This document shows, in pieces, positions 21,202 through 31,549 of a DNA stretch of 64,000 nucleotides. Every line of letters starts with the position of its first letter. Positions within the stretch are counted from its first letter, which is position 1. A program made the translations under genes and the position numbers. Origin of the DNA: Mesodorylaimus sp. YZB2_4 (Eukaryota > Nematoda > Enoplea > Dorylaimida > Dorylaimidae); assembly GCA_030248295.1 (NCBI GenBank), contig JASANH010000419.1:124001-188000 (forward strand), read 5' to 3'. The notes beneath the pieces are model-generated. The model saw only the letters and a list, made by a program, of their open reading frames with translations. It searched no databases and was not told the DNA's origin.

Positions 21202-21750
21202 AGAAAGAAAAGGAGCAGGTTTTGCATTGTTGCCGACTGGTTCTGGTGTAAAATCGATAAACCTATGTTTGATCAGTGAAACAAGTGTGGGTGCAAAGAA
21301 GTTTTTTTGGGCGGGTGCTATCGTATTTCTCTGCGGACCTTAGCACGCTGTGCGATTTAATTATAGTTAGAAACGTACAGCAGGAGTGAGGGGTTTATCA
21401 GATGGTGGACTCCTATCATGGGGATCACGCGACCCAAGAAGCGGTTACAGTAGGCATGCAACAAGCGGCACAAAAGTTAGTGCTGGAACCTTAAACTGTC
21501 AGTAGATTTTACGTATCGTTGACAAAGTTTTCTCTTATCTGCAGTATGATTATCTTACAGCGCTAGCTTTTGTGTTGCTATTTAGATGCTAATTGTAACC
21601 GCTTATTGCATGCAAATGTGCTGAGTTCCCCACGATAGGAGTCCGCCTTTTGATCAACTCCTAACTCTTTCTTTGCTGTATGCAAAGAAAGATATAGAGC
21701 CTTCTGTAAATTTTCAATTACAAATAAACGCAAAACATGCTGGGTTGGGT

Positions 21751-21764
21751 CCCCCCCCCCCCCC
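21751..21764. repeat. C14 tract
   Basis: Uninterrupted run of 14 C followed by A8. One of several long C/G homopolymers in this window. Confidence 0.9.
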
Positions 21765-21889
21765 AAAAAAAAGTAAAGTCGCAGCTTCCCTTTGTTTCTA
21801 CACCCACAAAACCCTTTTCCCACTGGAACTTACTTTTGTGGTATCAGCACGCAGAAGTGACCAAAAAAAGGACTTACCCCGGTACCGTT

Positions 21890-22680
21890 AGTAACTAACA
21901 TTTTCCTTCTGAATCGTGTTTTCTCCTTCGCTTTTCCGCCGCGGCATAAAACCAAGACAGGCGATGTCGAATCGATCAGTGGCACCCGAACCGAGCACCG
22001 TTGGCTAAATATACAAATATTGCTCGACGATGCCGCCAATTTTAGACTCGGCAGGAAAATAGGCGACGTACCTGCTGACTGGTAGACTAGGATGGGCGCC
22101 ACAAAAATTATGAGCTTATGCTAATGAAATCTTGACACCACCGAATTTTCGACGGACTGGTCTAAAAGCAATAGGATTTCTCTTGTGACCAAACACGTCT
22201 GATTGCAAAGTTGAATTGGCTGTTGACAGTGGTTTTCCAAGTCTCGACCCACTCGAAACTCAAACTCTCAGCACCTCATGAAACTGAGTTTGACAAAATA
22301 TTTCGTACCCTGCTCGCCCGCGAGATTCGTCGATGGTCGAAATGGTAATGTATGTTTTGGTGGCCCTTACGACCACCCAGCTTCCAACACGCAGCTCGAC
22401 TTTTAGAAGTAGCCTACAATGTCGACTTGAGTGTACAGAAGGTTGGGTCGACGAGGAGGGGGCACGTTGGCGAGTATCTCGAAATGGCGCCTACTCACTT
22501 TTCAAAACCTTTTCGCCTTTCGCTCGTCGTCGTGGTGGGAGATCGAATACGAAACCTGTCCTCGTCCTTTTCGAGTCCGGGCATTCCATTCGGCACAACG
22601 CGATGCAACCTGCTAAACAGTCCGCGAACGCAGCTATAGCTAAATAAACATGGTATAGCCTACCCGTTTCCATGCCATCC
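21890..22680 (-). other. possible exons, unresolved
   Basis: The minus strand has several good donor sites: GTGAGT after a 55-codon ATG frame starting at 22673, GTACGT near 22074 and GTAAGT near 21880. Open frames lie between them, including one ending DRFDIACLGFMPRRKSEG. Reading phases could not be joined into one protein, so no gene model is offered. Confidence 0.2.
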
Positions 22681-22699
22681 CTTGGCCACGGCTGGTTGG

Positions 22700-23350
22700 A
22701 AAAAGAAAATCGAACACTTTGACAAAAGACAACGAAGAGAATAAAGGTTGGGAGAATGCAGAAAGTTTAAAAATAAAAGAGATGAGAGGCTAAACTAATT
22801 TTAACAGGTGCACAATGATGACTGTTGTGCAGCAGAAGTGGCCTGAACGGATAGAAATGACTAAGAAACCAAAAACAAGGTAGAGCCTAGCAATGACACT
22901 GGCATAAAGTGTCATCTTTTTACACAGATACACTACTTCACTACTGTAAGACTTGTCCCTCGCTCGTTGCATCTCAAAGTGACCTAAAGCCGTGTTACAC
23001 TTTTTTGCTTCCAGTAAAGATTGTTCATAAGCTTGCACATGGTGCAACCTCCACAAATTTGAATTATTGGACTCGTTCATTTGAAATCGAATTTGATGCA
23101 TGCTGCAGACAGAGACTGCTATGATGCCTTTGTACTATGCGCACATATGTATGTTCGAGTGACACCTATGCTTGTGCGGGGCCATATCATCTGCTTGGGT
23201 GGCCCGCTCTCCTGCCGCGACATTCAGCAGTACAAATGATTTTTTACCCACATACACAAAATACGGTGAGTATGCACAGGGTAGGTACCGCTTTTACCGG
23301 AAGTGCCCCCTCCCCCAGAGACATAATGTCAGTCCCGTGACGATTCCTCC
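22700..23350. other. gene-free stretch
   Basis: No supported gene; only short overlapping frames. Confidence 0.4.
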
Positions 23351-23363
23351 ACTTGGTTGATTG

Positions 23364-23388
23364 CCCCCCCCCCCCCCCCCCCCCCCCC
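23364..23388. repeat. C25 tract
   Basis: 25 consecutive C residues, the longest homopolymer in the window, followed to 23512 by repeated CCCCCAC blocks. On the minus strand this gives clustered G-runs with quadruplex potential. Confidence 0.9.
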
Positions 23389-23389
23389 A

Positions 23390-23512
23390 TGGACGATTCC
23401 CCCACTGTGCCGTTTACCCCACCAGGCACTGTGGGGAATCGACTCATTGAGACATGCGATGTTTCCCCCACTGTGACGGTTCCCCCACCGTGTTTTCTCC
23501 CCCACCATAATT
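23390..23512 (-). repeat. G-rich dispersed repeat, copy 1
   Basis: The minus strand contains GGTGGGGGA motifs about every 25 nt and the block CATCGCATGTCTCAATGAGTCGATTCCCC, which recurs on the plus strand at 24262-24300 as CGTCGCATGTCTCAGTGAGTCGATTCCCC (both shown only in part by key blocks). Source family unknown. Confidence 0.55.
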
Positions 23513-23634
23513 TTTTTTCTAATGCGCGGGCACGACTTGGGCTGCACAAGGCAGCACGAGTGTGATAGAATGTGTGTAAAGAGAGGCACGCAACACGCTT
23601 ATCCCGCAAGCATGATAAGCTTACACGATGCGCG

Positions 23635-23720
23635 GCAGTGTAAAGGACAAGTTTGCTGCTGCAGCTCATGCGCAAGGTGTTCAGGCTACAAAGTTCTTGA
23701 ACTCCCTACACATCTACTTC
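23635..23720. repeat. dispersed repeat, copy 2
   Basis: Partner of 16860-16945: shares GCAGTGTAAA, CTGCTGCAGCTCATGCG, TTCAGGCTAC and AACTCCCT. Confidence 0.5.
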
Positions 23721-24224
23721 AGAAGGGATATTTGACACGCTGCCAATACGAGTGCATGTGGTAGACCAGCAGATCTCTACCAATCAAGGCATGGCTCAAG
23801 CCCCAAATGCAGAAGTACCCATCCCTGGAAATCAATAAAAAGAGGATATTGGCGGGGCAGTTTCCTCCCTTACGAAACATCCGAGGCTCGTCTTGTTAGT
23901 CCATGGTCCAGGCGACCGTGGTGGGGAAGGAGCAAACGCTCAGCAACTCTTTTAGGCGCTATTACAACATGACATTAGAGCATGGCACTCGAATGATGAT
24001 TCAACAAAATAGTGGAGTATAACTTGACTAGCCGCAGTTTTTAACACTGATGATGGTGGGGAAAACGACTGTAACCAAGCCTGGTAGGCGTAGGAGGGAG
24101 TCGGCGGGAGAAAAACCCCGACTGGAGCAGGATAGTCTTGCGACTATACCTACGGCTGAAACATCAACCCGAGGGGTTGACGTTTCCCAGCCAGGGGAGA
24201 GTATCGATTACTCTCTCCCACTCG

Positions 24225-24315
24225 CCATGGCCTACCAGGCGGGGGGTTACACGACACAGGGGGAGACGTCGCATGTCTCAGTGAGTCGATTCCCCCGCTA
24301 GAAAAGGTGGGGGTA
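24225..24315 (+). repeat. G-rich dispersed repeat, copy 2
   Basis: Inverted relative to 23390-23512; shares GCATGTCTCAGTGAGTCGATTCCCC and GGTGGGGG. Confidence 0.55.
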
Positions 24316-24319
24316 TGTC

Positions 24320-25480
24320 TCACAATTATAATTTCGATTAAGGCCCAGATGAAGGAGTTGCGAGGAAGCACTGTAGGTGCTCAAGCTGTTTGCCACCAGA
24401 ACATCCAAGATAGATCGTGACGAGACCAATTGGGATTGTGGTTTCCCGGTCATTATAGGTTTATGCTGATTGATAAGTACGAAGTACGGGTACTCCACAC
24501 GGCACGTCATTTTTTACCACTAACTAACTTGTTCTTGTAATGGGGCCCACATACGTACCAGGAGGAAGGCCTAGGAGGAACTTGCCAGACCTGGCAAACT
24601 TATAAGTCCCCTAAGCACTGTATATCTTTGGGCCGATACCTTTGAAACCCTTGAATCCACGGTAACAAGGGAGGATTCAGAGTATTGCACAGTATATAAT
24701 GCTGTCTACAGTAAATGGCGGCCGAAATTTCAATGGCGGTTCAATGTTGTGCTTACTTTCTTCATTCCTTTATACTGTACCCACTTGGAATCAGCTGAGC
24801 TTGTGCCTCTTACGTTAGCATAATAAAATGTCGTCTGGCAAAAACTGTGCTCTTAGCTAGGGAGGGGGCGGTGTCTGGTGTTTTTGATAGGCCTAGAGTA
24901 TGCAATGCTGTTGATAGGCTGGTAACATATCGTTAGTCGCCAAGATATGTGCTAATCACCTAGCATGGCCCACCGATTACGTACTTGGCATTTCTGTTTT
25001 ACAAATGTGTCTTCCCTGTTTTTATTGTTTTTCTTTGTACCTATTGTGCGCAGTGCTACTACGAAGGTGCTATAAGACTTTTGCTATGACCTTCATCAAC
25101 TCCACAGAAACGAAAATTTCATGCGCTACATATTGTTAGCTGTGACCAAAAAAAGCGCATAGAAGGAAATCTATGAAGCATAGTCGTGGTTATGAATAAG
25201 ATGCGAGTAATAATTTTTTTTGGTCCGCCCTGGTCGTTCCAAGGAAGGGTCGATTTTTGGCCTTTAACCCGCGGGCTAGGGGCTTCTTAGTTGACCCTAT
25301 TTTGCCATCGACTAGGGTCAATCCGGGATGCATGCCAGGCAAGGGTGCGTGCTAGTCGCTACCCTGCGATGTCGGCGGTTACCCCATGGGGCAACCATAG
25401 CCAACCCTTGTCCCGTGAGGGGACCCAGATTCGAGAGCCTCCCTGCCCCATAAGGCCTCCGACACCAGAGGGATGAAAAG
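24320..25480. other. gene-free stretch
   Basis: No convincing coding sequence on either strand; only short frames. Confidence 0.4.
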
Positions 25481-25489
25481 TAAGTCACC

Positions 25490-25635
25490 CACCCCCAGGT
25501 GTGCGAGGCGCAGAGAGAACTTTACCAGTTCTCCGACAGCCATAGTCAAACTCAGGGCCCACCAGTTTCCAGCTCTGCCAAGCAAACTGTGACAGTCGCA
25601 TATCACCGCTACACCACCGAGGCGGCAGATGCGAG
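25490..25635 (-). repeat. tRNA-Asp-like SINE head
   Basis: The minus strand starts CTCGGTGGTGTAGCGGTGATATGCGACTGTCACAG in pieces: an A box, then an anticodon-loop-like CTGTCAC as in tRNA-Asp. The B-box position has the weaker GAGTTTGACTAT. No cloverleaf closes, so it is interpreted as a tRNA-derived SINE. Confidence 0.5.
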
Positions 25636-25812
25636 TAATAATGAATCAAACTCATCCATCGCTGTTTCGGCGGTCTTCTATCAACTACGCAGATTTTCGC
25701 ATTAATCAAAAGCCCCACCAGCTGATCGATCAGTCTAAAAATTAGACAAGACAAACCTTTAGTAACCACTGATTTTTTAAAGCGAGCGTGTGAATAAAAG
25801 ATAAAAACTTAC

Positions 25813-26172
25813 TTTTTATTTTCGAATTCCAAAGAAGTTTCTTAATTTTGATCCCCATCTTGGCTTATTTTGTCTCGCAGCCATGTTGGAGGCTATTTCT
25901 TGCCGTAATGCGGCAAATAGATCATACCGCTGTCCTTTGTCCATCATCTCTTTGATCGTAACAGCGAGTTGGCGTGCATTTTCCAGTTGTTCCGAGCGGT
26001 ATTCCCCACCCTTCACCCTTGTCACTTATCGTGGCTTTGATCAATAAATCGATGTATTGAACAGGATTCGGGCGCAAAGCTCTCTCCAAGTCGTTCCGAA
26101 CAACAGCGTATCGACTCGACTGCTTCCAATACATCTCTCTGCACAGCGTTGTAGTCTTCATCAATACTGAGC
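25813..26172 (-). pseudogene. uncharacterised gene piece with a frame change
   Basis: After a possible acceptor at 26173 (TTGCTCAG) the minus strand reads MYWKQSSRYAVVRNDLERAL and RPNPVQYIDLLIKATIS. About 10 codons later the coding signal continues in another frame (GGEYRSEQLENARQLAVTIK, KEMMDKGQRYDLFAALRQ) to a stop at 25816. Both parts look like one helical, charged cytosolic protein. The join would need a frameshift near 26025-26035; there is no room for an intron. This is either a pseudogene or a sequence error. Family not recognised. Confidence 0.4.
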
Positions 26173-26179
26173 AATAGGT

Positions 26180-26920
26180 ATCCTTTTCGGATAATTTAGA
26201 ATTAGACTAGCTTTATTTTTGTTTCATATCAATTCAGTTGTAACTGTTTCCTTTTCAATATACCCTTACACACACCTTACAAAAATGTACCGTCGATCTT
26301 CACGGCCAAACATTTCGCCTTGTCCTCGTCGTTTGATATTCGGCACACTAGATGGCAAGTTGTGCTGCAGATGATCACGTAACGACCTGGCTGATTTAAT
26401 TCAACTTATCTATTTATTCATCAATTTTATCAACCATGGTTCAACCTATCATATTGTAAATGAACGCTTCTTATTGTATGCTGCCCAAACAAGGGTGTGT
26501 ATTCAAATTTCGTGAAAACATACCTTTAGGAGCATCTGGAGATATTTGGCTTATACTTACATAGTATTTCTTTATCATTTTTCGTGTACCGGCAGAAATT
26601 TTGTTACTACCCGCACCCCACCTGCGAATATCACATTCGCTACTTGAACTTCTGGGACATTGATTCTCAGGTTACTTTCAGACCGCTGTAGGACTCTTAG
26701 ACAGCCATCTCCCTTCTTGCATTTCGATTGAAGTGAACCAGCAAATCGAAAGATTTTATCCAACTTTTGTGAAACAGAAAGGTTACAAATAAAGTTCTGA
26801 TTTCAAGGATGAAGCTCGACATTTTGGGAATCCACACTGTCTTTACAGTTTTACGAATACATTCTTCATAAAAATATTCTTTGAAAAGCATTCAAATCTA
26901 TTTGCGAAATGCTCTGTTTC
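26180..26920. other. gene-free stretch
   Basis: AT-rich; the 3' flank of the receptor fragment that follows. Nothing clearly homologous to the other receptor flanks was seen. Confidence 0.4.
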
Positions 26921-26926
26921 AACCTT

Positions 26927-27287
26927 TTATTTCAGCCCATCCCTAATAACCTGTCGAAACGACTTGCTCACTGCAAACATCAGATAAAAATCTGAGGCAT
27001 TAATAAACGATATCTCAATATTCCTTGAACCCACTAAAAGTCTATTCTCTAAGCACATCAAAAATCCCGGTCTGTAAGATGAAGCTGTGTGTACTATCAT
27101 AATTGTAATTTCGTTCGCAGCTTGCACTATGTCGCAGACAACCAGTGCGAAAACTGTTTTTTCAGCCTTTTTCCTTTGCTTACCTTGAGGACTGGTGTTG
27201 TCTATCCCACTCACATTTCCCACTTGATTTAGACTTTTTCTATAGAAATAAATCAAGCAAATGCCGCTACATACTATACCAGTTATC
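26927..27287 (-). pseudogene. 7TM receptor, C-terminal fragment (copy 4)
   Basis: Encodes only the last part of the receptor, from within TM5 (FYRKSLNQVGN onward) through KAEKTVFALVV, the TM7 FINASDFYLMF and the end QVIRDGLK. The stop again overlaps AATAAA. Homology to the intact copies stops at 27287 in the middle of TM5 and continues, after about 20 bp, with sequence from the inner inverted repeat. The copy therefore results from an internal deletion of a receptor plus repeat unit. Confidence 0.88.
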
Positions 27288-27309
27288 AGATATGGGCAGA
27301 TATGGGATA

Positions 27310-27420
27310 AGCATAGAGGGTTTATTAATCTCCACTAAAGCCTGCTGCAGGACTCTCTGCACTCGAGACTGCGCTAAGAAAATTGAACAAGTGAGGAAAG
27401 AGAAAAGTTAAAAATACAAA
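27310..27420. repeat. inner inverted-repeat remnant next to receptor fragment
   Basis: Matches about 4360-4470 in the same orientation relative to the receptor. Shared blocks: CTAAAGCCTGCT against TTAAGCCTGCT, CTCTGCACTCGA against TCTGCCCTCGA, and AAATTGAACAAGTGAGGAAAGAGAAAAGTTAAAAATA against the corresponding AGTGAGCAACGCGAAAAGTTCTAAATA. This shows the repeat travels with the receptor at an independent locus. Confidence 0.75.
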
Positions 27421-27424
27421 AGCG

Positions 27425-28595
27425 AACTGAATGTGCTCCTGCGTGCGCTGCAGAATGTGAAACTAACTAGTCACATTCAATGAGAGCCCTAATAGTTGTT
27501 TGGCCAATGCTGAATTGAAGCATGACTGTATATGCTATACATGATTGTCTGCCCACGCTCTGATATGCATGGATTGTATGCCCACTCACACCCGATATCC
27601 TCACACCCTAATAAGTCACAGGTTTTTAAAGGTCGGAGTTTTGCCCCATATACTTCTTGTGTATTTCGTGAGTTCGCCTGTTGTTAAACTCGATGAGGCT
27701 CATTGTAAGTCCGCTAGTGTCACATTAACTTCCTGGCCTAACAGGATAAATTTCTAGGAAGTGGCGCATTTACACTCTTGGCTGCCTGAAACAAGCGCAA
27801 GATCGTCAAAAACTAAAATTTCTCTAATATACGGTATACGTATGAGCAGCACCGCCTCGGCGGATGTTCCGTGAAGTTTTGTGTGATCGCTGGGAACAGT
27901 AGGAGGTGACGCCTAGAAGGGAGCACATTAGCATGTGTTTCGTATGTTTCGTGCAGTTTTGTTATTACAGTCGGACCGAGTGTGAGTGAAATTTCGGGTC
28001 CGCTATCTTACTCAATCACTGCAACTGTGCTCCTTTATCAATATTCCATTGATTTGTGACCATTGCCCCAAAATACTGCGGCCTCATTGTCGTAGACGGT
28101 CATTACTTTTTTAAGGTTTTTAAGGGTTTTGTGTATTGTAGTCAGGGTATGGTTTAAGCTCACGTGATGGTTTGACGGTCTTGAAAAACCCCTGGCGGCC
28201 CCAACACTGGCTGTGAAGCTCTGACGCTGATTCCAAAAGAATACAATGGAAGCCTGACGTGTCTTGACACTGAATCCGGGGGGGGCGTGCTTCCTCTTCA
28301 CCCAGGGTCCGTGTCGGAACACCACTGACAGTGCAAGGCAGGAAACACATTTAATTAGGCAAAGGAAAGACGTTAATACGAACACAAAGCCGGCTTATCT
28401 ACTACAACTGGCTGTTATAAAGAGGAATCGTTTTCTTGAATCATGGTTGGTAGATATCTGGTACCAAGTATTGACGAGATCGATCCCGCGCCCCAGAACC
28501 CCCAAAAAGTGCATCAAAAAACTATGGACTTATTATTTTAATTCTTTTCTGCACTGACTTGAAAAATGAATCGTACAATCCCGAAACTTATAGGA
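27425..28595. other. gene-free stretch
   Basis: No supported gene. Contains a G7 run at about 28277 and short frames only. Confidence 0.4.
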
Positions 28596-28599
28596 ATCG

Positions 28600-29760
28600 A
28601 GTCGAGGTCAAAAGATGCTGAACATGCTCAATCCAGACCAGAGGGCGGCAGCTGATGACATTTTAGCTGCAGTGGATACGAACGATAGCAGCAGACCGAG
28701 GTGCTTTTTTATTGATGGAGAGACGTTTTGATACGCGACTGTTATAAGTGTATTGCGGGTATGAAAAAACGAGTGAAAGATGTAGCATTCAGTGAAATCG
28801 CGGCCATTTAACCTGCCACACTGCATTGCGTCTGCCCTCGGACGTACAGCCGGATCCCTCCTGCCATGTATCTACGAAAGAAAAAGAAGCTCCTCGAGAA
28901 GTTGATGTTATTGTATGGGATAAAGCATCCATGTCTTCGACCGATATGTTCGAAACAGTGGATCGCATGTTGAGCGATGAGACGAGACAACATCCCATTT
29001 GAAGGAAAGGTAAAGGTTTTTGACGGAGACTTCCGGCAAGTTCTTCCTGTTATGCCGCAACCCACTCGAATGCAAATTCTACGCAAATGCATTAGAAGCA
29101 GTGCCTTATTCAGACATTTTCGAGTCATGCTGCGAAAGACCAACATGCGGGCGTGTCCAGAGGAAATGGATTTCGCTAAATGGCTACTTGCAATTGGATC
29201 TTACTAATTATCTAGACCTCAAAATCCAACGACAGCCACTTTGTAATCCAACCCCAATGTGTCAGCCAAGATGTGGTGACGAATCTCTTTCTGCCAACTG
29301 ATGCCACTATCCACAAGCGGGTTATTTTATGCCAAACCAACGAGGACGTCCGATTGCGAAACGAAGAAATTTTGGGCAAACTGTTTGGACAGAAAGCACC
29401 TTACAAAAGTGCGGACAAATATGAGGCAATTGAGGGAGAAGACGATGCCATGCAGCAGATGCTGTACCCAACCGAATTCTTGAATTTTGGAAACCTCACT
29501 AGCTTTCCTCCTCACGAATTGAACCTGAAATAGGGGCCATAGTTATGCTGATCAGGAATCTGTGTTTGGCGAGAGGGCTTTGCAATGGAACGCGTCTGAT
29601 ATCATCATGGCCTCTCAGCCAAGGGTGCTGCAGGTGAAAATATTGTCAGGTGCGCGCCATGGTACTGATACTCCGCATCAAGCCTGGCTTCGACGCAGAA
29701 ACATCCTCACAGCTTTTTTATGAGCCCTCCTTGCTTCAGTAGCAGAACTGGATCATGTCA
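28600..29760 (+). pseudogene. Helitron PIF1-like helicase relic
   Basis: In several frames the plus strand shows the ordered motifs of a Helitron helicase: LNPDQRAAADDILAAVD and CFFIDG, VDVIVWDKASM (Walker B, normally WDEA), GDFRQVLPVMP, TNMRA-like frames, the VTNLFLPTDATIHKR region, YPTEFLNFGNLTSFPPHEL and VMLIRNLCLARGLCNGTRLI. The Walker A segment (GxGGTGKT) is deleted right after FFIDG, and there are at least three frame changes and stops. No Rep domain or element ends were found. Confidence 0.88.
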
Positions 29761-29769
29761 AGCAACATC

Positions 29770-30520
29770 CCCACATCCTACCTGAAGGCCGTAACTATCT
29801 TGCCAACGGCACTGCCGAAGGATGCCCAGGTTTGTGCCTTAACTCTTCTCTGCCCGAAGTGCGAGGACGCTCTCGCCATGATACTGTCCTTAAGCAAGAG
29901 CCTCTGCTTGTTCGCGGTGGTGGGTGCCAGCTTCTTGATGGTACCAACTCTTGGATGAGTGTCACCGCCTTGCCTTGTTAGACCTCCTTGTTCTCTGGCC
30001 CAGAACGACCCGAGCTTAATGGGAAAGAAAGGTCTGCGGTCTCTCTAGCTTAGAGTCGAACCCAGGCAACGATATACAGTATTGATTAGCGGCTTCCAGA
30101 CACAAGGAAATCTGTATGCTTTTGTATTTCAAGTGGTCACTTTATTGTACAGTAGGTCTACTCTAGCTGCGCGGTGTCTAATAGGCAGAATTGTGTAATG
30201 GCTTTGTTCTTTCAGAATTTCTTCACAGGACTCCGTCACACTCGTGCCACATATCCTGGCGGGAAATATTAGGCAGATCAACCCGAAAGCCCCATAAACA
30301 GCTCATTTATTGTATATTGTCATATATTGTACTGCGCGACTAATTAAAATAATAAGTAGGCGGCATATTTTTCCTCCTTTAAAACCAGCCTGTCTAGATT
30401 GCTAGAAACATCGTTCGCTATGTCCCACTAGCTCAAGATACTCGTATGTACTAGATCGACTAAAGATACTTGCATGATACGTAGCTCAAGATCGATTGCG
30501 TTCATTTCCACGCACGCCTG
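29770..30520. other. gene-free stretch
   Basis: Nothing recognised apart from the promoter region of the following gene. Confidence 0.4.
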
Positions 30521-30533
30521 TGATACTGTACTG

Positions 30534-30540
30534 TATATAA
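30534..30540 (+). promoter_or_regulatory. TATA box of the 124-aa secreted protein gene
   Basis: TATATAA lies 63 nt upstream of the ATG, a normal distance for a core promoter with a short leader. Confidence 0.5.
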
Positions 30541-30602
30541 AGTAGCGCCAAACCCAAACTAGGTCAGGAGACTCTTCTTGCCATCCAGCCGCACCTTCCA
30601 TA

Positions 30603-30977
30603 ATGACTCCGCTCTTATTGCTTGTCATCGTTCAGCTTACGATTAATCTGGCGGTGCATGCGAACGGATTCTCCATGGATGAAACGCATGGTCGGCAGAG
30701 ACGCAACGCTGGTGGCGATGCAGTCAGCATGGCCATGATGTTACTCAAGATTCAAGACAGCCAGATGACTTCGGCCGAGCAGAAAATAGTGAATCGAGAA
30801 CGAGCTCAAGCCATGCTGCAAGCTTTGAAGGAAAATCACGACCATGGAAAAGACGCCGCAGTCGGGGTCTTGCACTCGTTGATGGTCACCAACGAGATCA
30901 TGCGTCATCAGCTGGCCCAGAATCGTTGGCGGAAGCAGGTGATGGAGAATAAGGCTTTGATGGAACAGTTGGGGTGA
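30603..30977 (+). CDS. small secreted protein with dibasic processing site
   Basis: Intronless 124-aa ORF. Residues 1-20 (MTPLLLLVIVQLTINLAVHA) form a clear signal peptide. GRQRRNAGG near residues 31-39 looks like a furin-type cleavage site, so residues 21-35 may be a propeptide. The mature part is Met/Gln-rich, helical and free of cysteines, with repeated MLQAL and HGK-like segments and a weak heptad pattern (MRHQLAQNRWRKQVMENKAL). A TATA box precedes it. No family recognised; a secreted peptide hormone-like or effector-like role is only a guess. Confidence 0.6.
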   Translation: MTPLLLLVIVQLTINLAVHANGFSMDETHGRQRRNAGGDAVSMAMMLLKIQDSQMTSAEQKIVNRERAQAMLQALKENHDHGKDAAVGVLHSLMVTNEIMRHQLAQNRWRKQVMENKALMEQLG

Positions 30978-31307
30978 GCTAGGTGGATGGGCTAACGATG
31001 AGTGAGTTTAGGCCAGGCGGGGGCATGTAAGGTGTGATGTGAAAGTGTAATTGATTGATATCCGATAAGTTGCGTATAAGATATCTCTGTTTTAAAGGTG
31101 GAAGATATTTGTCGAGTTATCGTAATCCTATTTGACCAGACACAGCAAGTCAGCATATGAAGTTTTCACACCTTGAGACTGGGTGTGCTCATTTTGACTT
31201 CAAGCGCGTCTGTTCGGTAGCTGACCACCTATTCGATGTAGAATGCACACACTTTATCAGTCGAGCGTTGTTCACGAAGGAGAAGCGAGATCAATGTCTG
31301 AGCCCAG

Positions 31308-31540
31308 GTCGTGGCCTAGCGGTTAACGCGTCTGCCTCTCACGCTAGGCGCGCACTTACAGGGGAGGGTTCGAATCCCGTCTGCCCGAAAAAAAATGATT
31401 GTCAAATATGTGTTCCTTAGCCCTTGAGTGCGCTTTGCGGTGCCTGACTGTGGATAAATGACATGAAATCGCCTCTTTGCACCGCTCCTCCGAACGCTTT
31501 CTAGCAGATTAGCGTAATACTGGTCACTTGGTGCCATGAT
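31308..31540 (+). repeat. tRNA-derived SINE
   Basis: Good A box (GTGGCCTAGCGGTTAACGC), CTCTCAC where an anticodon loop would lie, and a perfect B box (GGGTTCGAATCCC), then A8. The acceptor stem does not pair and the variable region is too long for a tRNA, so it is called a SINE. The head matches 15585-15660. Confidence 0.6.
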
Positions 31541-31549
31541 GTACTAAGA

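Noticed and set aside
31308-31385. tRNA gene with CTC-type anticodon loop
   Set aside because: A and B boxes are good, but the acceptor stem does not pair and the variable region is too long; it behaves like a SINE head with an A tract after it.
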